Positions 1 to 7,185 are shown, counted from the first letter of the stretch. The stretch: DNA of 10,403 bases from Betaproteobacteria bacterium (GCA_018969885.1 JAGWXN010000103.1:1-10403); one strand, 5' to 3'. Notes: generated by a model not told the origin, from the sequence alone. Translations and numbers: made by a program.

Positions 1-1
1 C

Positions 2-910
2 GCAGGCAAGGGGTCGGTCGACGAGGGCCTTCAGGTCTGGGAAGCAAAGTGCGAGTCTTGCCACGGCACCTTTGGCGAATCGAACGAGGTGTTCACGCCA
101 ATCGTGGGGGGCACCACCCGAGCGGACATGCAGGCCGGACGCGTGGCCAATCTCAAGCGGCAGGATTATCCGCAGCGCACCACCATGATGAAGCTCTCTC
201 AGGTGTCCACCCTGTGGGATTACATCAACCGCGCCATGCCCTGGAATGCCCCCAAGACGCTCAAGCCCGATGAGGTCTATGCGGTTGTTGCCTATATCCT
301 GAATCTGGCCGAGGTGGTCCCCAATGACTTTGTGCTGAGCGACAAAAACATTGCGCAGGTGCAGGAGCGCCTGCCCAACCGGAACGGCAAGGTTGTCTAT
401 CCTGGCATGTGGTCGCTTGCGGGCAAGCCCGATGTGCAGGGGGATGCCTGCGTCTCGAATTGCCCGGTGGTGCTTGATGTCCGGTCGATGCTGCCCGACT
501 TTGCTCGCAATGCCCACGGCAACCTCGCCGAGCAGAACCGGCCGGTCGGGCCCACCCGGGGCGCTGACACCACGCAACCGGCGCTGCGCGAACCGCTGGC
601 TGCAGCGAGTGCTGCCCGTGCCGTGAGCGACATGCCCAAAGCCGCCGACGCGAGCCGCGGTCCGGCGGCGCTCGCCCGCGAGAGCAACTGTCTCGCTTGC
701 CACGCAACGGCCAGCCGAATGGTGGGGCCGTCGTTTCGCGAGGTGGCGGAGCGCTATCGCGGCGACGAGAAGGCCGAAGCGACGCTGAGCGGTCGGGTAC
801 GCCTCGGCGTTCAGGGCAACTGGGGCGCCATCCCCATGCCGCCCCATCCCAATCTTTCCGATGAAGATGCGCGCTCGCTCGTCCGCTGGATTCTCTCGGG
901 CGCGTCATAA
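2..910 (+). CDS. soxD: SoxD, dihaem cytochrome c subunit of sulfane dehydrogenase (5' end outside window)
   Basis: SoxD is the electron-accepting subunit of periplasmic SoxCD, which oxidises the sulfane sulfur bound to SoxY and passes electrons to cytochrome c. The frame is open to the left edge, so the signal peptide and start are missing; 302 residues are visible. Two cytochrome c domains can be seen. The first has CESCH at fragment residues 17-21 and a probable axial Met79 in AMPW. The second has CLACH at 230-234 and probable Met279 in IPMPPHP. Between them lie a CxxxC pair (C150, C154), familiar from SoxD proteins, and an Ala/Pro-rich linker at about 180-215. The position directly upstream of soxY supports SoxD over a generic dihaem cytochrome. 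soxC should lie upstream. The gene ends in TAA, 51 nt before soxY, and no terminator is visible in that gap. Confidence 0.9.
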   Translation, partial: AGKGSVDEGLQVWEAKCESCHGTFGESNEVFTPIVGGTTRADMQAGRVANLKRQDYPQRTTMMKLSQVSTLWDYINRAMPWNAPKTLKPDEVYAVVAYILNLAEVVPNDFVLSDKNIAQVQERLPNRNGKVVYPGMWSLAGKPDVQGDACVSNCPVVLDVRSMLPDFARNAHGNLAEQNRPVGPTRGADTTQPALREPLAAASAARAVSDMPKAADASRGPAALARESNCLACHATASRMVGPSFREVAERYRGDEKAEATLSGRVRLGVQGNWGAIPMPPHPNLSDEDARSLVRWILSGAS

Positions 911-949
911 TCCGTGGTTTGCTCACATCCCTACCGTCTACTTTTCACC

Positions 950-956
950 AGGAGAG
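950..956 (+). promoter_or_regulatory. Ribosome binding site that fixes the soxY start
   Basis: AGGAGAG lies 5 nt upstream of the ATG at 962. The frame is also open from an ATG at 914, but that start has no Shine-Dalgarno sequence and would put 16 extra residues before the Tat signal. The site therefore favours 962. Confidence 0.8.
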
Positions 957-961
957 TCTCG

Positions 962-1429
962 ATGAATCGCAACCGTCGCACTTCGCTGCAGGTCGCGGGT
1001 TCGGCCGGCCTGTATGGCGCGCTGCTCGCGATCGGGCTGCTGCGGCCTGGCCAGGCCAGCGCGCAGTCGCTTGAACAAGCTTTTAAAACCACCGGCATTG
1101 CCGAGACGCTTAAAGCGCTGGGCGCGAGCGGCGCTCCCGAGTCTAAGGACATCGTCATCAACGCGCCGGACATCGCCGAGAACGGCGCCGTGGTTCCGGT
1201 GGGCATCAGAAGCGCACTCGCCAACACGCAGATGATGGCGCTGCTGGTCGAAAAAAATCCCAGTGCATTGGCCGGGGCCTACGACATTCTCGAAGGGGCC
1301 GAAGCCGATGTGAACATGCGCATCAAAATGGGCCAGACCTCGGACGTGTTTGCTGTCGTGAAGGCCGACGGCAAGTTTTACGTTGCGAAGAAGGAAATCA
1401 AGGTCACGCTGGGCGGTTGCGGCGGTTGA
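962..1429 (+). CDS. soxY: SoxY, sulfur-carrier subunit of SoxYZ
   Basis: SoxY carries the pathway intermediates covalently on a C-terminal cysteine while XA, B and CD act on them in the periplasm. The protein has 155 residues and ends exactly in the diagnostic GGCGG motif, with Cys153 as the carrier residue on a flexible Gly arm. The N-terminus is a twin-arginine signal (NRRTSLQ at 4-10), followed by a hydrophobic stretch and a likely cleavage site ASA|QS after residue 34. This leaves a mature protein of about 121 residues. No other cysteine is present, as expected for the single-site carrier. The next gene, soxZ, begins 34 nt downstream with its own strong ribosome binding site. Length, motif, signal type and neighbours all agree. 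Confidence 0.97.
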   Translation: MNRNRRTSLQVAGSAGLYGALLAIGLLRPGQASAQSLEQAFKTTGIAETLKALGASGAPESKDIVINAPDIAENGAVVPVGIRSALANTQMMALLVEKNPSALAGAYDILEGAEADVNMRIKMGQTSDVFAVVKADGKFYVAKKEIKVTLGGCGG

Positions 1430-1451
1430 GCGCCCGGCCCCATACAGAGCC

Positions 1452-1457
1452 AAGGAG
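1452..1457 (+). promoter_or_regulatory. Ribosome binding site that fixes the soxZ start
   Basis: AAGGAG lies 6 nt upstream of the ATG at 1464. The same frame is open further upstream into the end of soxY, but the start at 1464 gives the normal SoxZ N-terminus without overlap. Confidence 0.8.
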
Positions 1458-1463
1458 AAAGAC

Positions 1464-1775
1464 ATGGCAGATCCGATGAAAATTCGCGCAGTCGTGCGCA
1501 ATGGCGTGGCCGATGTTCGTGTGCTGATGGCCCACGAGATGGAAACCGGTCAGCGTAAAGACTCGTCCGGCAAGCTGGTGCCCGCCTGGTACATCTCGGA
1601 AGTGAGTGCAACCTTAAATGGCAAGGAAGTTCTGAAGGCCCACTGGGGGCCAGCCATTTCCAAGAACCCCTACCTGCAGTTCAAGGTGAAAGGCGCCAAG
1701 GCCGGCGACAAGATCACCGTGAGCTGGGTCGACAACAAGGGCGACAAGCGCACCGACGAAGCCACTGCAAGCTGA
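1464..1775 (+). CDS. soxZ: SoxZ, partner subunit of the SoxYZ sulfur carrier
   Basis: SoxZ is a small beta-sandwich protein that pairs with SoxY and presents its cysteine arm to the Sox enzymes. The 103 residues match the usual family length. Recognisable segments include the N-terminal MKIRA strand, VRVLMAHEMETG, the central PAWYISEV segment, and a C-terminal DKITVSWVDNKG strand. There is no cysteine and no signal peptide. This is normal, because SoxZ is known to be exported by hitchhiking on the Tat signal of SoxY. It lies 34 nt after soxY and 57 nt before soxA; the latter gap contains a strong hairpin, listed separately. Confidence 0.96.
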   Translation: MADPMKIRAVVRNGVADVRVLMAHEMETGQRKDSSGKLVPAWYISEVSATLNGKEVLKAHWGPAISKNPYLQFKVKGAKAGDKITVSWVDNKGDKRTDEATAS

Positions 1776-1785
1776 TCGTCACGTA

Positions 1786-1806
1786 CCGGCGCATACCCAG
1801 CGCCGG
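1786..1806 (+). promoter_or_regulatory. Intercistronic hairpin between soxZ and soxA
   Basis: CCGGCGC (1786-1792) and GCGCCGG (1800-1806) form a perfect 7-bp, all G/C stem with the 7-nt loop ATACCCA. A second GCGCC (1807-1811) could pair with GGCGC in the first arm as an alternative fold. No U-run follows; the sequence continues GTTGAAAAAAGGGAGGAG into the soxA ribosome binding site. It is therefore not a standard intrinsic terminator. An mRNA-stability, processing or partial-attenuation element separating soxYZ from soxAXB is a plausible inference. Confidence 0.5.
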
Positions 1807-1832
1807 GCGCCGTTGAAAAAAGGGAGGAGACC

Positions 1833-2663
1833 ATGATGTCGATGATTCGACGCGGTTCGGTTGCGCTCTTCGCAGCGCTGACGATGGCGGTCGCTGCGGG
1901 ACCGTTTACCGCGCATGCGCAGAGCAATACTCAGGCCGAGCTTGAGAAGTATCGGCAGATGCTGGGCGATGGAAACCCAGCAGAACTGCTGGTGATGCGC
2001 GGCGAGGGCCTCTGGAAAACCAAGCGAGGCCCGAAGCAGGCGAGTCTGGAGGGTTGCGATCTGGGCAAAGGGCCTGGTGTGGTGCCGGGCGCGTACGCCG
2101 AATTGCCACGCTACTTCGCCGATACCGACAGCGTGATGGATGCCGAGGCCCGTATCGTTCACTGCATGGTCACCTTGCAGGGGGTGGCGCGCGCCGACGC
2201 GGTGCGTAACCCCTACTCCGGTGCGGGGCAGCGCCAGACCGATCTGGAGGCGCTGGTGGCCTTCGTGGTGGAGGAGTCGCGCGGTGCCACCATTAACGTT
2301 CCGCAAAAACACCCCAAGGAAATTGCCGCTTTTCAGCGCGGCGAAAAGATCTTCTATTTCCGCGGCGGACCGTATGATTTTTCTTGCGCCTCCTGCCACG
2401 GCGAAGATGAAAAACGTATCCGTCTGCAGGATCTTCCTAACCTCACCAAGGACGATCCTGCGCGTCGTGCGTTTGCCACCTGGCCCGCCTACCGCGTGTC
2501 GCAGGGGGCGATGCGAACCATGCAGTGGCGCATCTACGACTGCTTCCGTCAGCAGCGTTTCCCCGAAATCGACTACATCTCGCCCGCGTCGATCGACCTG
2601 ATCACTTTCCTGGGCGTGCGCGCTCAAGGGGGCAAGATGGATTCACCGGCTATCAAGCGCTAA
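1833..2663 (+). CDS. soxA: SoxA, monohaem cytochrome c subunit of the L-cysteine S-thiosulfotransferase SoxXA
   Basis: With SoxX, SoxA oxidatively couples thiosulfate to the SoxY cysteine in the periplasm. The protein has 276 residues with a Sec signal peptide and likely cleavage at AHA|QS after residue 29. Only one haem motif is present, CASCH at 185-189. In the N-terminal cytochrome domain, where dihaem SoxA proteins carry another CxxCH, there are only C75 and C111. These are expected to form the disulfide known from monohaem (Starkeya novella-type) SoxA. Cys237 in RIYDCFRQQRFP is the expected cysteine persulfide ligand of the active-site haem. A strong AGGGAGGAG (1821-1829) lies upstream of two adjacent ATGs, 1833 and 1836. 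The second has the better spacing, so the start could be one codon later. The stop codon overlaps the soxX ribosome binding site. Confidence 0.96.
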   Translation: MMSMIRRGSVALFAALTMAVAAGPFTAHAQSNTQAELEKYRQMLGDGNPAELLVMRGEGLWKTKRGPKQASLEGCDLGKGPGVVPGAYAELPRYFADTDSVMDAEARIVHCMVTLQGVARADAVRNPYSGAGQRQTDLEALVAFVVEESRGATINVPQKHPKEIAAFQRGEKIFYFRGGPYDFSCASCHGEDEKRIRLQDLPNLTKDDPARRAFATWPAYRVSQGAMRTMQWRIYDCFRQQRFPEIDYISPASIDLITFLGVRAQGGKMDSPAIKR

Positions 2664-2675
2664 GGAGCCGCAGAC

Positions 2676-3290
2676 ATGACACTCAAGACCATTCTTGCGG
2701 GGTCGGCCCTCGTTATCGCCTTGATTCCGGCGGCGCAGGCCCAGTCGGCGTCCAATGCAGACGTGCTGGGCATCATGAAGTCATCGTTCAAGGAGCGGGG
2801 CATTGCCAAGCTCGATCGGCTCGACCAGAACGATCTTCAGAAGCAGTGTTCGGAATATGCCACCAAGCCCATGCCTGCGCCGATGAAGGCCGCACTTGAA
2901 AAGGCGGCGCTCGATGCGGTGAAGTATCCCGCCGATGGCAATTTCCTGGGCGACTGGAAGCAGGGCGAGAGCATTGCGCAGAGCGGCGTGGGGTTACAGT
3001 TTTCCGATAACGACAAAACCGTCAACGGTGGCAACTGCTACGCCTGCCATCAGATTTCGAAGGAAGAAATCTCTTACGGCAATATTGGCCCCACGCTTTA
3101 TCAGTACGGCAAGCTCCGCGGCAACACGGTGGAGATTCAGCGCTACACCTGGGCGCGAATCTGGAATGCGCATGCGTTCAACGCCTGCAACATCATGCCG
3201 CGCTTCGGTGCCGCGGGCATTCTGAGCGAGGAGCAGATTCGTCATGTCATGGCGTTGCTGCTTGATCCCACCTCGCCTGTAAATCGCTAA
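2676..3290 (+). CDS. soxX: SoxX, cytochrome c subunit of the L-cysteine S-thiosulfotransferase SoxXA
   Basis: SoxX is the electron-transfer subunit of SoxXA; it takes electrons from the SoxA haem and delivers them to cytochrome c. The protein has 204 residues with a Sec signal and likely cleavage at AQA|QS after residue 22. One haem site, CYACH, lies at 121-125, with the axial Met174 in CNIMPRFG. An extension of roughly 80 residues precedes the cytochrome fold, consistent with the longer SoxX that accompanies monohaem SoxA. Besides the haem cysteines there are two more, C58 in the extension and C171 three residues before the Met ligand; they could form a disulfide (inference). The start is supported by AAGGAG at 2662-2667, which overlaps the soxA stop, with 8 nt spacing. 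soxB follows after only 5 nt. Confidence 0.95.
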   Translation: MTLKTILAGSALVIALIPAAQAQSASNADVLGIMKSSFKERGIAKLDRLDQNDLQKQCSEYATKPMPAPMKAALEKAALDAVKYPADGNFLGDWKQGESIAQSGVGLQFSDNDKTVNGGNCYACHQISKEEISYGNIGPTLYQYGKLRGNTVEIQRYTWARIWNAHAFNACNIMPRFGAAGILSEEQIRHVMALLLDPTSPVNR

Positions 3291-3295
3291 GCATC

Positions 3296-5020
3296 ATGGA
3301 CCGGCGCGAATTTCTCCAGGTGTTGGCTGCGGGCGCGGCCGCTGGCCTCAATCTGCAGGCGGCGGCGCAGACCGCTGCCTCGGCTGGGCCTGCTGCTGCC
3401 GGCGATGCGCTGTACGAGCTCCCCCGTTTCGGTAACGTCAGCCTGCTGCACTTCACCGATTGCCACGCGCAACTCCTGCCCATTTATTTTCGCGAGCCGA
3501 GTGTCAACCTTGGTGTGGGTGGGATGGCAGGCAAGGCGCCGCATCTGGTGGGTGAGAGCCTGCTCAAGTCCTTTGGAGTGCGGCCAGGCTCAGCCGAGGC
3601 CCATGCCTTCACCTATCTTGATTTCGAAGCAGCAGCGAAAAGCTTTGGCAAGGTCGGAGGCTTTGCGCACCTCGCCACGCTGGTGAAACGCCTGCGGGCG
3701 TCGCGTCCTGGCGCATTGCTGCTGGATGGCGGCGATACCTGGCAGGGGTCGGCCACATCGCTCTGGACGCGCGCGCAGGACATGGTCGATGCCACCAAGC
3801 TTCTGGGCGTCAACATGATGGCGGCGCACTGGGAGTTCACTTACGGCGCTGACCGCGTGCGAGAAATCATCGATATGCACCTGAAGGGTCATATTGAGTT
3901 TCTCGCGCAGAACGTCAAAACCACCGACTTCGAAGATCCGGTCTTCCAGCCATGGTCCATCCGTACCATCAATGGTGTGGCGGTGGCCGTGATTGGCCAG
4001 GCCTTCCCGTATACCCCGATCGCCAATCCGCGCTATTTTGTGCCCGAATGGAGCTTCGGTATTCAAGACGACCGCATGCAGGAGATGGTCGACGAGGTAC
4101 GCGGTAAGGGTGCGCAGGTGGTGGTGGTGCTGTCCCACAACGGCATGGACGTCGACCTCAAGATGGCTTCGCGCGTGGGCGGCATCGATGTCATTCTGGG
4201 CGGGCATACGCACGATGGCGTACCGCAGCCCATTGCGGTCCCCAATTCGCGGGGACGCACGCTGGTCACCAACGCTGGCTCTAATGGCAAATTTCTTGCG
4301 GTGCTCGACCTCGACGTGAAAGGCGGCAAACTCGCCGACTTTCGGTATCGGCTTCTGCCGGTGTTTTCCAGGCTCCTGCCGCCCGATCCTGAGATGAGTG
4401 CGCTGATTGAGCGGGTGCGCGGCCCTTATCGGGCGCGGCTTGAAGAGCCGCTTGCCACCACCGAAGGGCTTCTTTATCGCCGCGGCAATTTCAACGGCTC
4501 ATTCGATCAGCTGATTCTCGATGCGCTGATCGAGGAAAAAAATGCCCAGATCGCGTTTTCGCCAGGCTTTCGCTGGGGCACGTCTGTTCTGTCCGGGCAG
4601 ACCATCACGCGCGAACACCTCATGGATCAGACCGCGATCACCTATCCGCAGGTCACGGTCACCGACATGACGGGCGAATTCATCAAGACCGTTCTCGAAG
4701 ATGTGGCCGACAACCTCTTCAATCCCGATCCCTACTACCAGCAGGGCGGTGACATGGTGCGGGTGGGGGGGCTCACCTACGCCTGCGAGCCCGGAGCGCG
4801 TGCGGGGTCGCGAATCTCCGACATGCGCCTGGGCGGGCAGCTGATCGACGCTGCCAAGACCTACCGCGTCGCGGGCTGGGCGCCGGTTGCGCAAGGGGTG
4901 CAGGGCGAGCCAATCTGGGAGGTGGTTGAACGCTGGCTCAAGGCGCGGCGCATGATTTCTCCGCGCGCGCTCAACACGCCTCGACTGATCGGCGTGCAGG
5001 GCAATCCGGGGATGGTGTGA
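3296..5020 (+). CDS. soxB: SoxB, dimanganese S-sulfosulfanyl-L-cysteine sulfohydrolase
   Basis: SoxB hydrolyses sulfate from thiosulfate-loaded or oxidised SoxYZ in the periplasm. The 574 residues are the usual length. The N-terminus carries a classic Tat signal (RREFL at 3-7), suiting a metalloenzyme folded before export. The metallophosphoesterase motifs appear in order: FTDCH (53-57; D55 and H57), DGGDTW (144-149), the SoxB signature HWEFTYG (178-184), LSHNG (279-283) and GGHTHD (302-307). A 5'-nucleotidase-like C-terminal domain follows at about 370-560. The HWEFTYG segment separates SoxB from ordinary 5'-nucleotidases. No Shine-Dalgarno sequence is visible in the 5-nt gap after soxX, so translation probably depends on ribosomes finishing soxX. 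The TGA overlaps the start of the next gene (TGATG). Confidence 0.97.
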   Translation: MDRREFLQVLAAGAAAGLNLQAAAQTAASAGPAAAGDALYELPRFGNVSLLHFTDCHAQLLPIYFREPSVNLGVGGMAGKAPHLVGESLLKSFGVRPGSAEAHAFTYLDFEAAAKSFGKVGGFAHLATLVKRLRASRPGALLLDGGDTWQGSATSLWTRAQDMVDATKLLGVNMMAAHWEFTYGADRVREIIDMHLKGHIEFLAQNVKTTDFEDPVFQPWSIRTINGVAVAVIGQAFPYTPIANPRYFVPEWSFGIQDDRMQEMVDEVRGKGAQVVVVLSHNGMDVDLKMASRVGGIDVILGGHTHDGVPQPIAVPNSRGRTLVTNAGSNGKFLAVLDLDVKGGKLADFRYRLLPVFSRLLPPDPEMSALIERVRGPYRARLEEPLATTEGLLYRRGNFNGSFDQLILDALIEEKNAQIAFSPGFRWGTSVLSGQTITREHLMDQTAITYPQVTVTDMTGEFIKTVLEDVADNLFNPDPYYQQGGDMVRVGGLTYACEPGARAGSRISDMRLGGQLIDAAKTYRVAGWAPVAQGVQGEPIWEVVERWLKARRMISPRALNTPRLIGVQGNPGMV

Positions 5021-5604
5021 TGCCAACGCGCCGGATGCTGTTGCAGGCCGGCGCGGTTGCGGTCGGTGCGGTCAGCGGGTCGGGGACATCGCTGCTTTGG
5101 CCCGGCGAGGCGGGGGCGCAGGGCGCTTCGCAAAGCGCCTCGCCGAGCCCTTCAAACGCCGCCACACCGCGTCTGCCCGATCGTCCCGCGCCTGCCATCG
5201 GGGCGCTGATCAACACACCCCGTACCCCCCTCATCGACGGTACGGTGATCGAGGCCAACGCCTTTCGCGGCAAGGTGCTGCTGGTTCAGTTGTGGGCGAC
5301 CTGGTGCCCGTTCTGTCGCAAGCAGAACCCGCTCCTCGACAAGCTCTGGCGGTCGCGCCGTAGCGACGGACTTGAGCTTCTTGGCCTCTCCATTGACGAG
5401 AAGACCGATGTGATCAAGCGCTACCTGGCCGAGCACGACTATCGTTTCCCGGTAGCCCGACTCGATGCCGCGTGGTGGGCGGCCATCGGACGACCCAAGG
5501 GATTACCTATCCTCTGGGTGATTGACCGCGAGTCGCGGCTGACGCAAGTCGAAATCGGTGAAATGTTTCCCGAGGACATTGAACTTCTGGAGCGCTGGAT
5601 ATGA
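5020..5604 (+). CDS. Exported TlpA/SoxW-like thioredoxin-fold protein
   Basis: This is a thiol-disulfide oxidoreductase of the TlpA/ResA group, 194 residues long. The N-terminus resembles a Tat signal (TRRMLLQ at 3-9), with probable cleavage near AGAQ at about 31-34, followed by a Ser/Ala/Pro-rich linker to about residue 50. The thioredoxin domain has the WATWCPFC active site (C96, C99) and the conserved cis-proline in GLP (P163). Its place directly after soxB suggests a SoxW-like role: reducing a periplasmic Sox cysteine, most likely the SoxY carrier Cys when blocked. No CcdA/SoxV electron donor lies in the window. The chosen ATG overlaps the soxB stop by 1 nt and has GGGGA (5008-5012) 7 nt upstream. 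A GTG at 5017 in the same frame is a possible alternative. Confidence 0.85.
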   Translation: MPTRRMLLQAGAVAVGAVSGSGTSLLWPGEAGAQGASQSASPSPSNAATPRLPDRPAPAIGALINTPRTPLIDGTVIEANAFRGKVLLVQLWATWCPFCRKQNPLLDKLWRSRRSDGLELLGLSIDEKTDVIKRYLAEHDYRFPVARLDAAWWAAIGRPKGLPILWVIDRESRLTQVEIGEMFPEDIELLERWI

Positions 5605-6164
5605 GTAAAGCGAATCGACTGAACGGAACCGTGAACCCCGCCGGCGTGCGCCGCACCCGCCTGTTGCCCGTGCTGACTGTATCGCTCGCGGCGCTGGTCT
5701 GGCTGGGGCCCCTGAAGGCTGCGCAGGCGCAGGAGGCCACTTTCACAACCCGCAGTCTCACCGTGGAAACCGCGCTGCGTGCCGCGCAGGCGGCGCTCGC
5801 CTCATGCCGCAAGGCGGGCTATCAGGTCGGTGTGGCCGTGACCGATCGAAGCGGTGTCCTGCAGGTCTATCTGCGCGACCGGTTCGCAGGCGCGCACACC
5901 GTGGAAGTGGCTGCTCGAAAGGCCTGGACTGCCGCGTCGTTTCGGATCACCACCACCGCGCTGGGTGTTGAAACCCAGGCCGGTCGGCCGATGAGCGGCA
6001 TTCGGCAGTCGCCGGGGGTGCTCGCCATCGGTGGGGGGCTCCCCATCGAGGCAGCGGGGGCCGTGATTGCGGCCATCGGGGTCTCCGGAGCACCCGGCGG
6101 GGAGGCCGACGACGCGTGTGCCAAGGCCGGCATCGACGCGATCCAGATGGATATCGAGATGTGA
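5601..6164 (+). CDS. Exported GlcG/HbpS-family (haem-binding-like) protein
   Basis: The 187 residues belong to the GlcG/HbpS fold family (Pfam Haem_degrading). They carry an N-terminal signal: a long basic n-region of about 20 residues, a hydrophobic core at about 21-38, and likely cleavage at AQA|QE after residue 43. Family landmarks are VGVAVTDRSG, the AARKAWTA helix, GGGLPI and the C-terminal AIGVSGAPGG turn. Some family members bind haem or cobalamin, while others have no assigned ligand, so haem binding here is only a possibility. In an operon encoding three c-type cytochromes, a role in periplasmic haem or redox homeostasis is attractive but inferred. The start ATG overlaps the previous stop (ATGA, 4 nt), and GGAG (5589-5592) lies 8 nt upstream, so the start is well supported. 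Confidence 0.85.
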   Translation: MSKANRLNGTVNPAGVRRTRLLPVLTVSLAALVWLGPLKAAQAQEATFTTRSLTVETALRAAQAALASCRKAGYQVGVAVTDRSGVLQVYLRDRFAGAHTVEVAARKAWTAASFRITTTALGVETQAGRPMSGIRQSPGVLAIGGGLPIEAAGAVIAAIGVSGAPGGEADDACAKAGIDAIQMDIEM

Positions 6165-6171
6165 TGGCGCC

Positions 6172-7140
6172 ATGCGCGTGCTGATCCGATGGCTGGTTCT
6201 GATCTGCGCGCTTTGCGCCTTGCCGCTCAAGGCTGCTGATCTCGAGTTCGAGCCCGTCACCATTCCGGTCAAGCCGATCCAGGTGAGTCCCCGGGTGTGG
6301 ATGGTGCAAGGGGATGTGGGGCCGGTCTCAGCTGCCAATCAGGGCTTCAACGCGAACGCGGGCTTCGTGGTGACCGATGAAGGCGTGGTGGTGTTTGACG
6401 CTTTAGGGTCGCCAGCGCTGGGCGCTGCGCTTCGCGCGCGCATCCGTGACATCACGCCCCAACCCGTTCGGCATGTGGTGATCAGCCATTACCACGCCGA
6501 TCATTTCTACGGGTTGCAGGCTTTTACCCCGGAGGGCCCGACTGTCTGGGCGCACCGTTTGGCGCTGCCCTACCTGGCCTCTGAATCGCCTGCGCTCCGG
6601 CTGGCCGAGCGACGCGAATCGCTCTTTCCCTGGGTCAACCGACTCACCCGTGTTGTTGCGCCGGGCCAGACGATTGAAAGCGAGACGACGTTTCGCTTAG
6701 GGGGGCTTACTTTTCGGCTGATTCCCGCCGGACCGGCTCATACGCCCGAAGACCTGATGATGCTGGTCGAGGAAGAAGGCGTGCTGTTCGCGGGCGATCT
6801 GATTTTCGCAGGCCGGGTGCCTTATGTGGGCGATGCCGACAGTCGCGCCTGGCTGGCCGCGCTTGACCGCCTCGCGACGCGCCCCCCCTCGCGTATCGTC
6901 ACCGGTCACGGCCCGCCTTCCAAGGATGGGTCAGCGGACCTCGCCATGACGCGTGACTATCTTCGCTTTCTGCGTCACGAGATGGCCCGTGCAGTCGATG
7001 AAATGCTCGACTTCGATGAGGCTTATGCGCGCGTGGACTGGTCGCGGTTTCGGACCATGCCGGCGTTCGATGCCGCTAACCGGCGCAATGCCTTCAATAC
7101 GTTTGTGCTGATGGAGCGCGAGGCGCTACAGCGCAAGTAA
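6172..7140 (+). CDS. Exported metallo-beta-lactamase-fold hydrolase, SoxH-like
   Basis: A 322-residue MBL-fold protein with a Sec signal (hydrophobic 7-19, cleavage near residue 21-22). All usual dinuclear zinc ligands can be placed: HYHADH (H106, H108, D110, H111), H190 in AGPAHTPED, D209 in FAGDLIF, and H246 in TGHGPP. The overall pattern resembles the SoxH / quinoprotein-relay zinc hydrolases often found near sox or PQQ-dehydrogenase genes. Their substrate is not settled; a thiol ester or glutathione-type substrate has been suggested for SoxH by its similarity to glyoxalase II. The frame is open further upstream, but the ATG at 6172 begins a proper signal peptide and lies 7 nt after the GlcG-like gene. 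It is the last gene of the sox unit; the next gene converges on it after 45 nt. Confidence 0.85.
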   Translation: MRVLIRWLVLICALCALPLKAADLEFEPVTIPVKPIQVSPRVWMVQGDVGPVSAANQGFNANAGFVVTDEGVVVFDALGSPALGAALRARIRDITPQPVRHVVISHYHADHFYGLQAFTPEGPTVWAHRLALPYLASESPALRLAERRESLFPWVNRLTRVVAPGQTIESETTFRLGGLTFRLIPAGPAHTPEDLMMLVEEEGVLFAGDLIFAGRVPYVGDADSRAWLAALDRLATRPPSRIVTGHGPPSKDGSADLAMTRDYLRFLRHEMARAVDEMLDFDEAYARVDWSRFRTMPAFDAANRRNAFNTFVLMEREALQRK

Positions 7141-7185
7141 GGCCTGGCGCCTGCCTGCAGGGCCCGTCGCCACGCTGGCTTTCCT

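Noticed and set aside
261..926. Minus-strand open frame of 221 codons opposite soxD
   Set aside because: It is an Arg/Pro/Ser-rich composition typical of shadow translation and has no ribosome binding site; the plus strand encodes both haem motifs here.
1779..2627. Long minus-strand open frame (282 codons) opposite soxA
   Set aside because: It is antisense to an unmistakable soxA, has no recognisable domain, and such frames are expected opposite GC-rich genes with G/C-biased third positions.
3590..4213. Minus-strand open frame of 207 codons opposite soxB
   Set aside because: It is His/Arg-rich shadow sequence without domains, lying wholly inside soxB, whose motifs continue across the region.
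5122..5139. Hairpin GGCGCTT-CGCA-AAGCGCC inside the thioredoxin gene
   Set aside because: The stem is perfect but short, lies in the low-complexity signal/linker coding region, and has no U-run or nearby start. It is probably a by-product of Ala/Gly/Ser codons.
5020..5604. Calling the thioredoxin gene soxW outright
   Set aside because: The fold, CPFC site and position fit, but the TlpA/ResA family is broad and no soxV is in view, so the symbol was left empty.
7141..7185. Possible bidirectional terminator between the MBL gene and the WYL regulator
   Set aside because: The 45-nt gap has overlapping short palindromes (for example CCTGCAGG), but no stem with adequate loop and no T-run on either strand.
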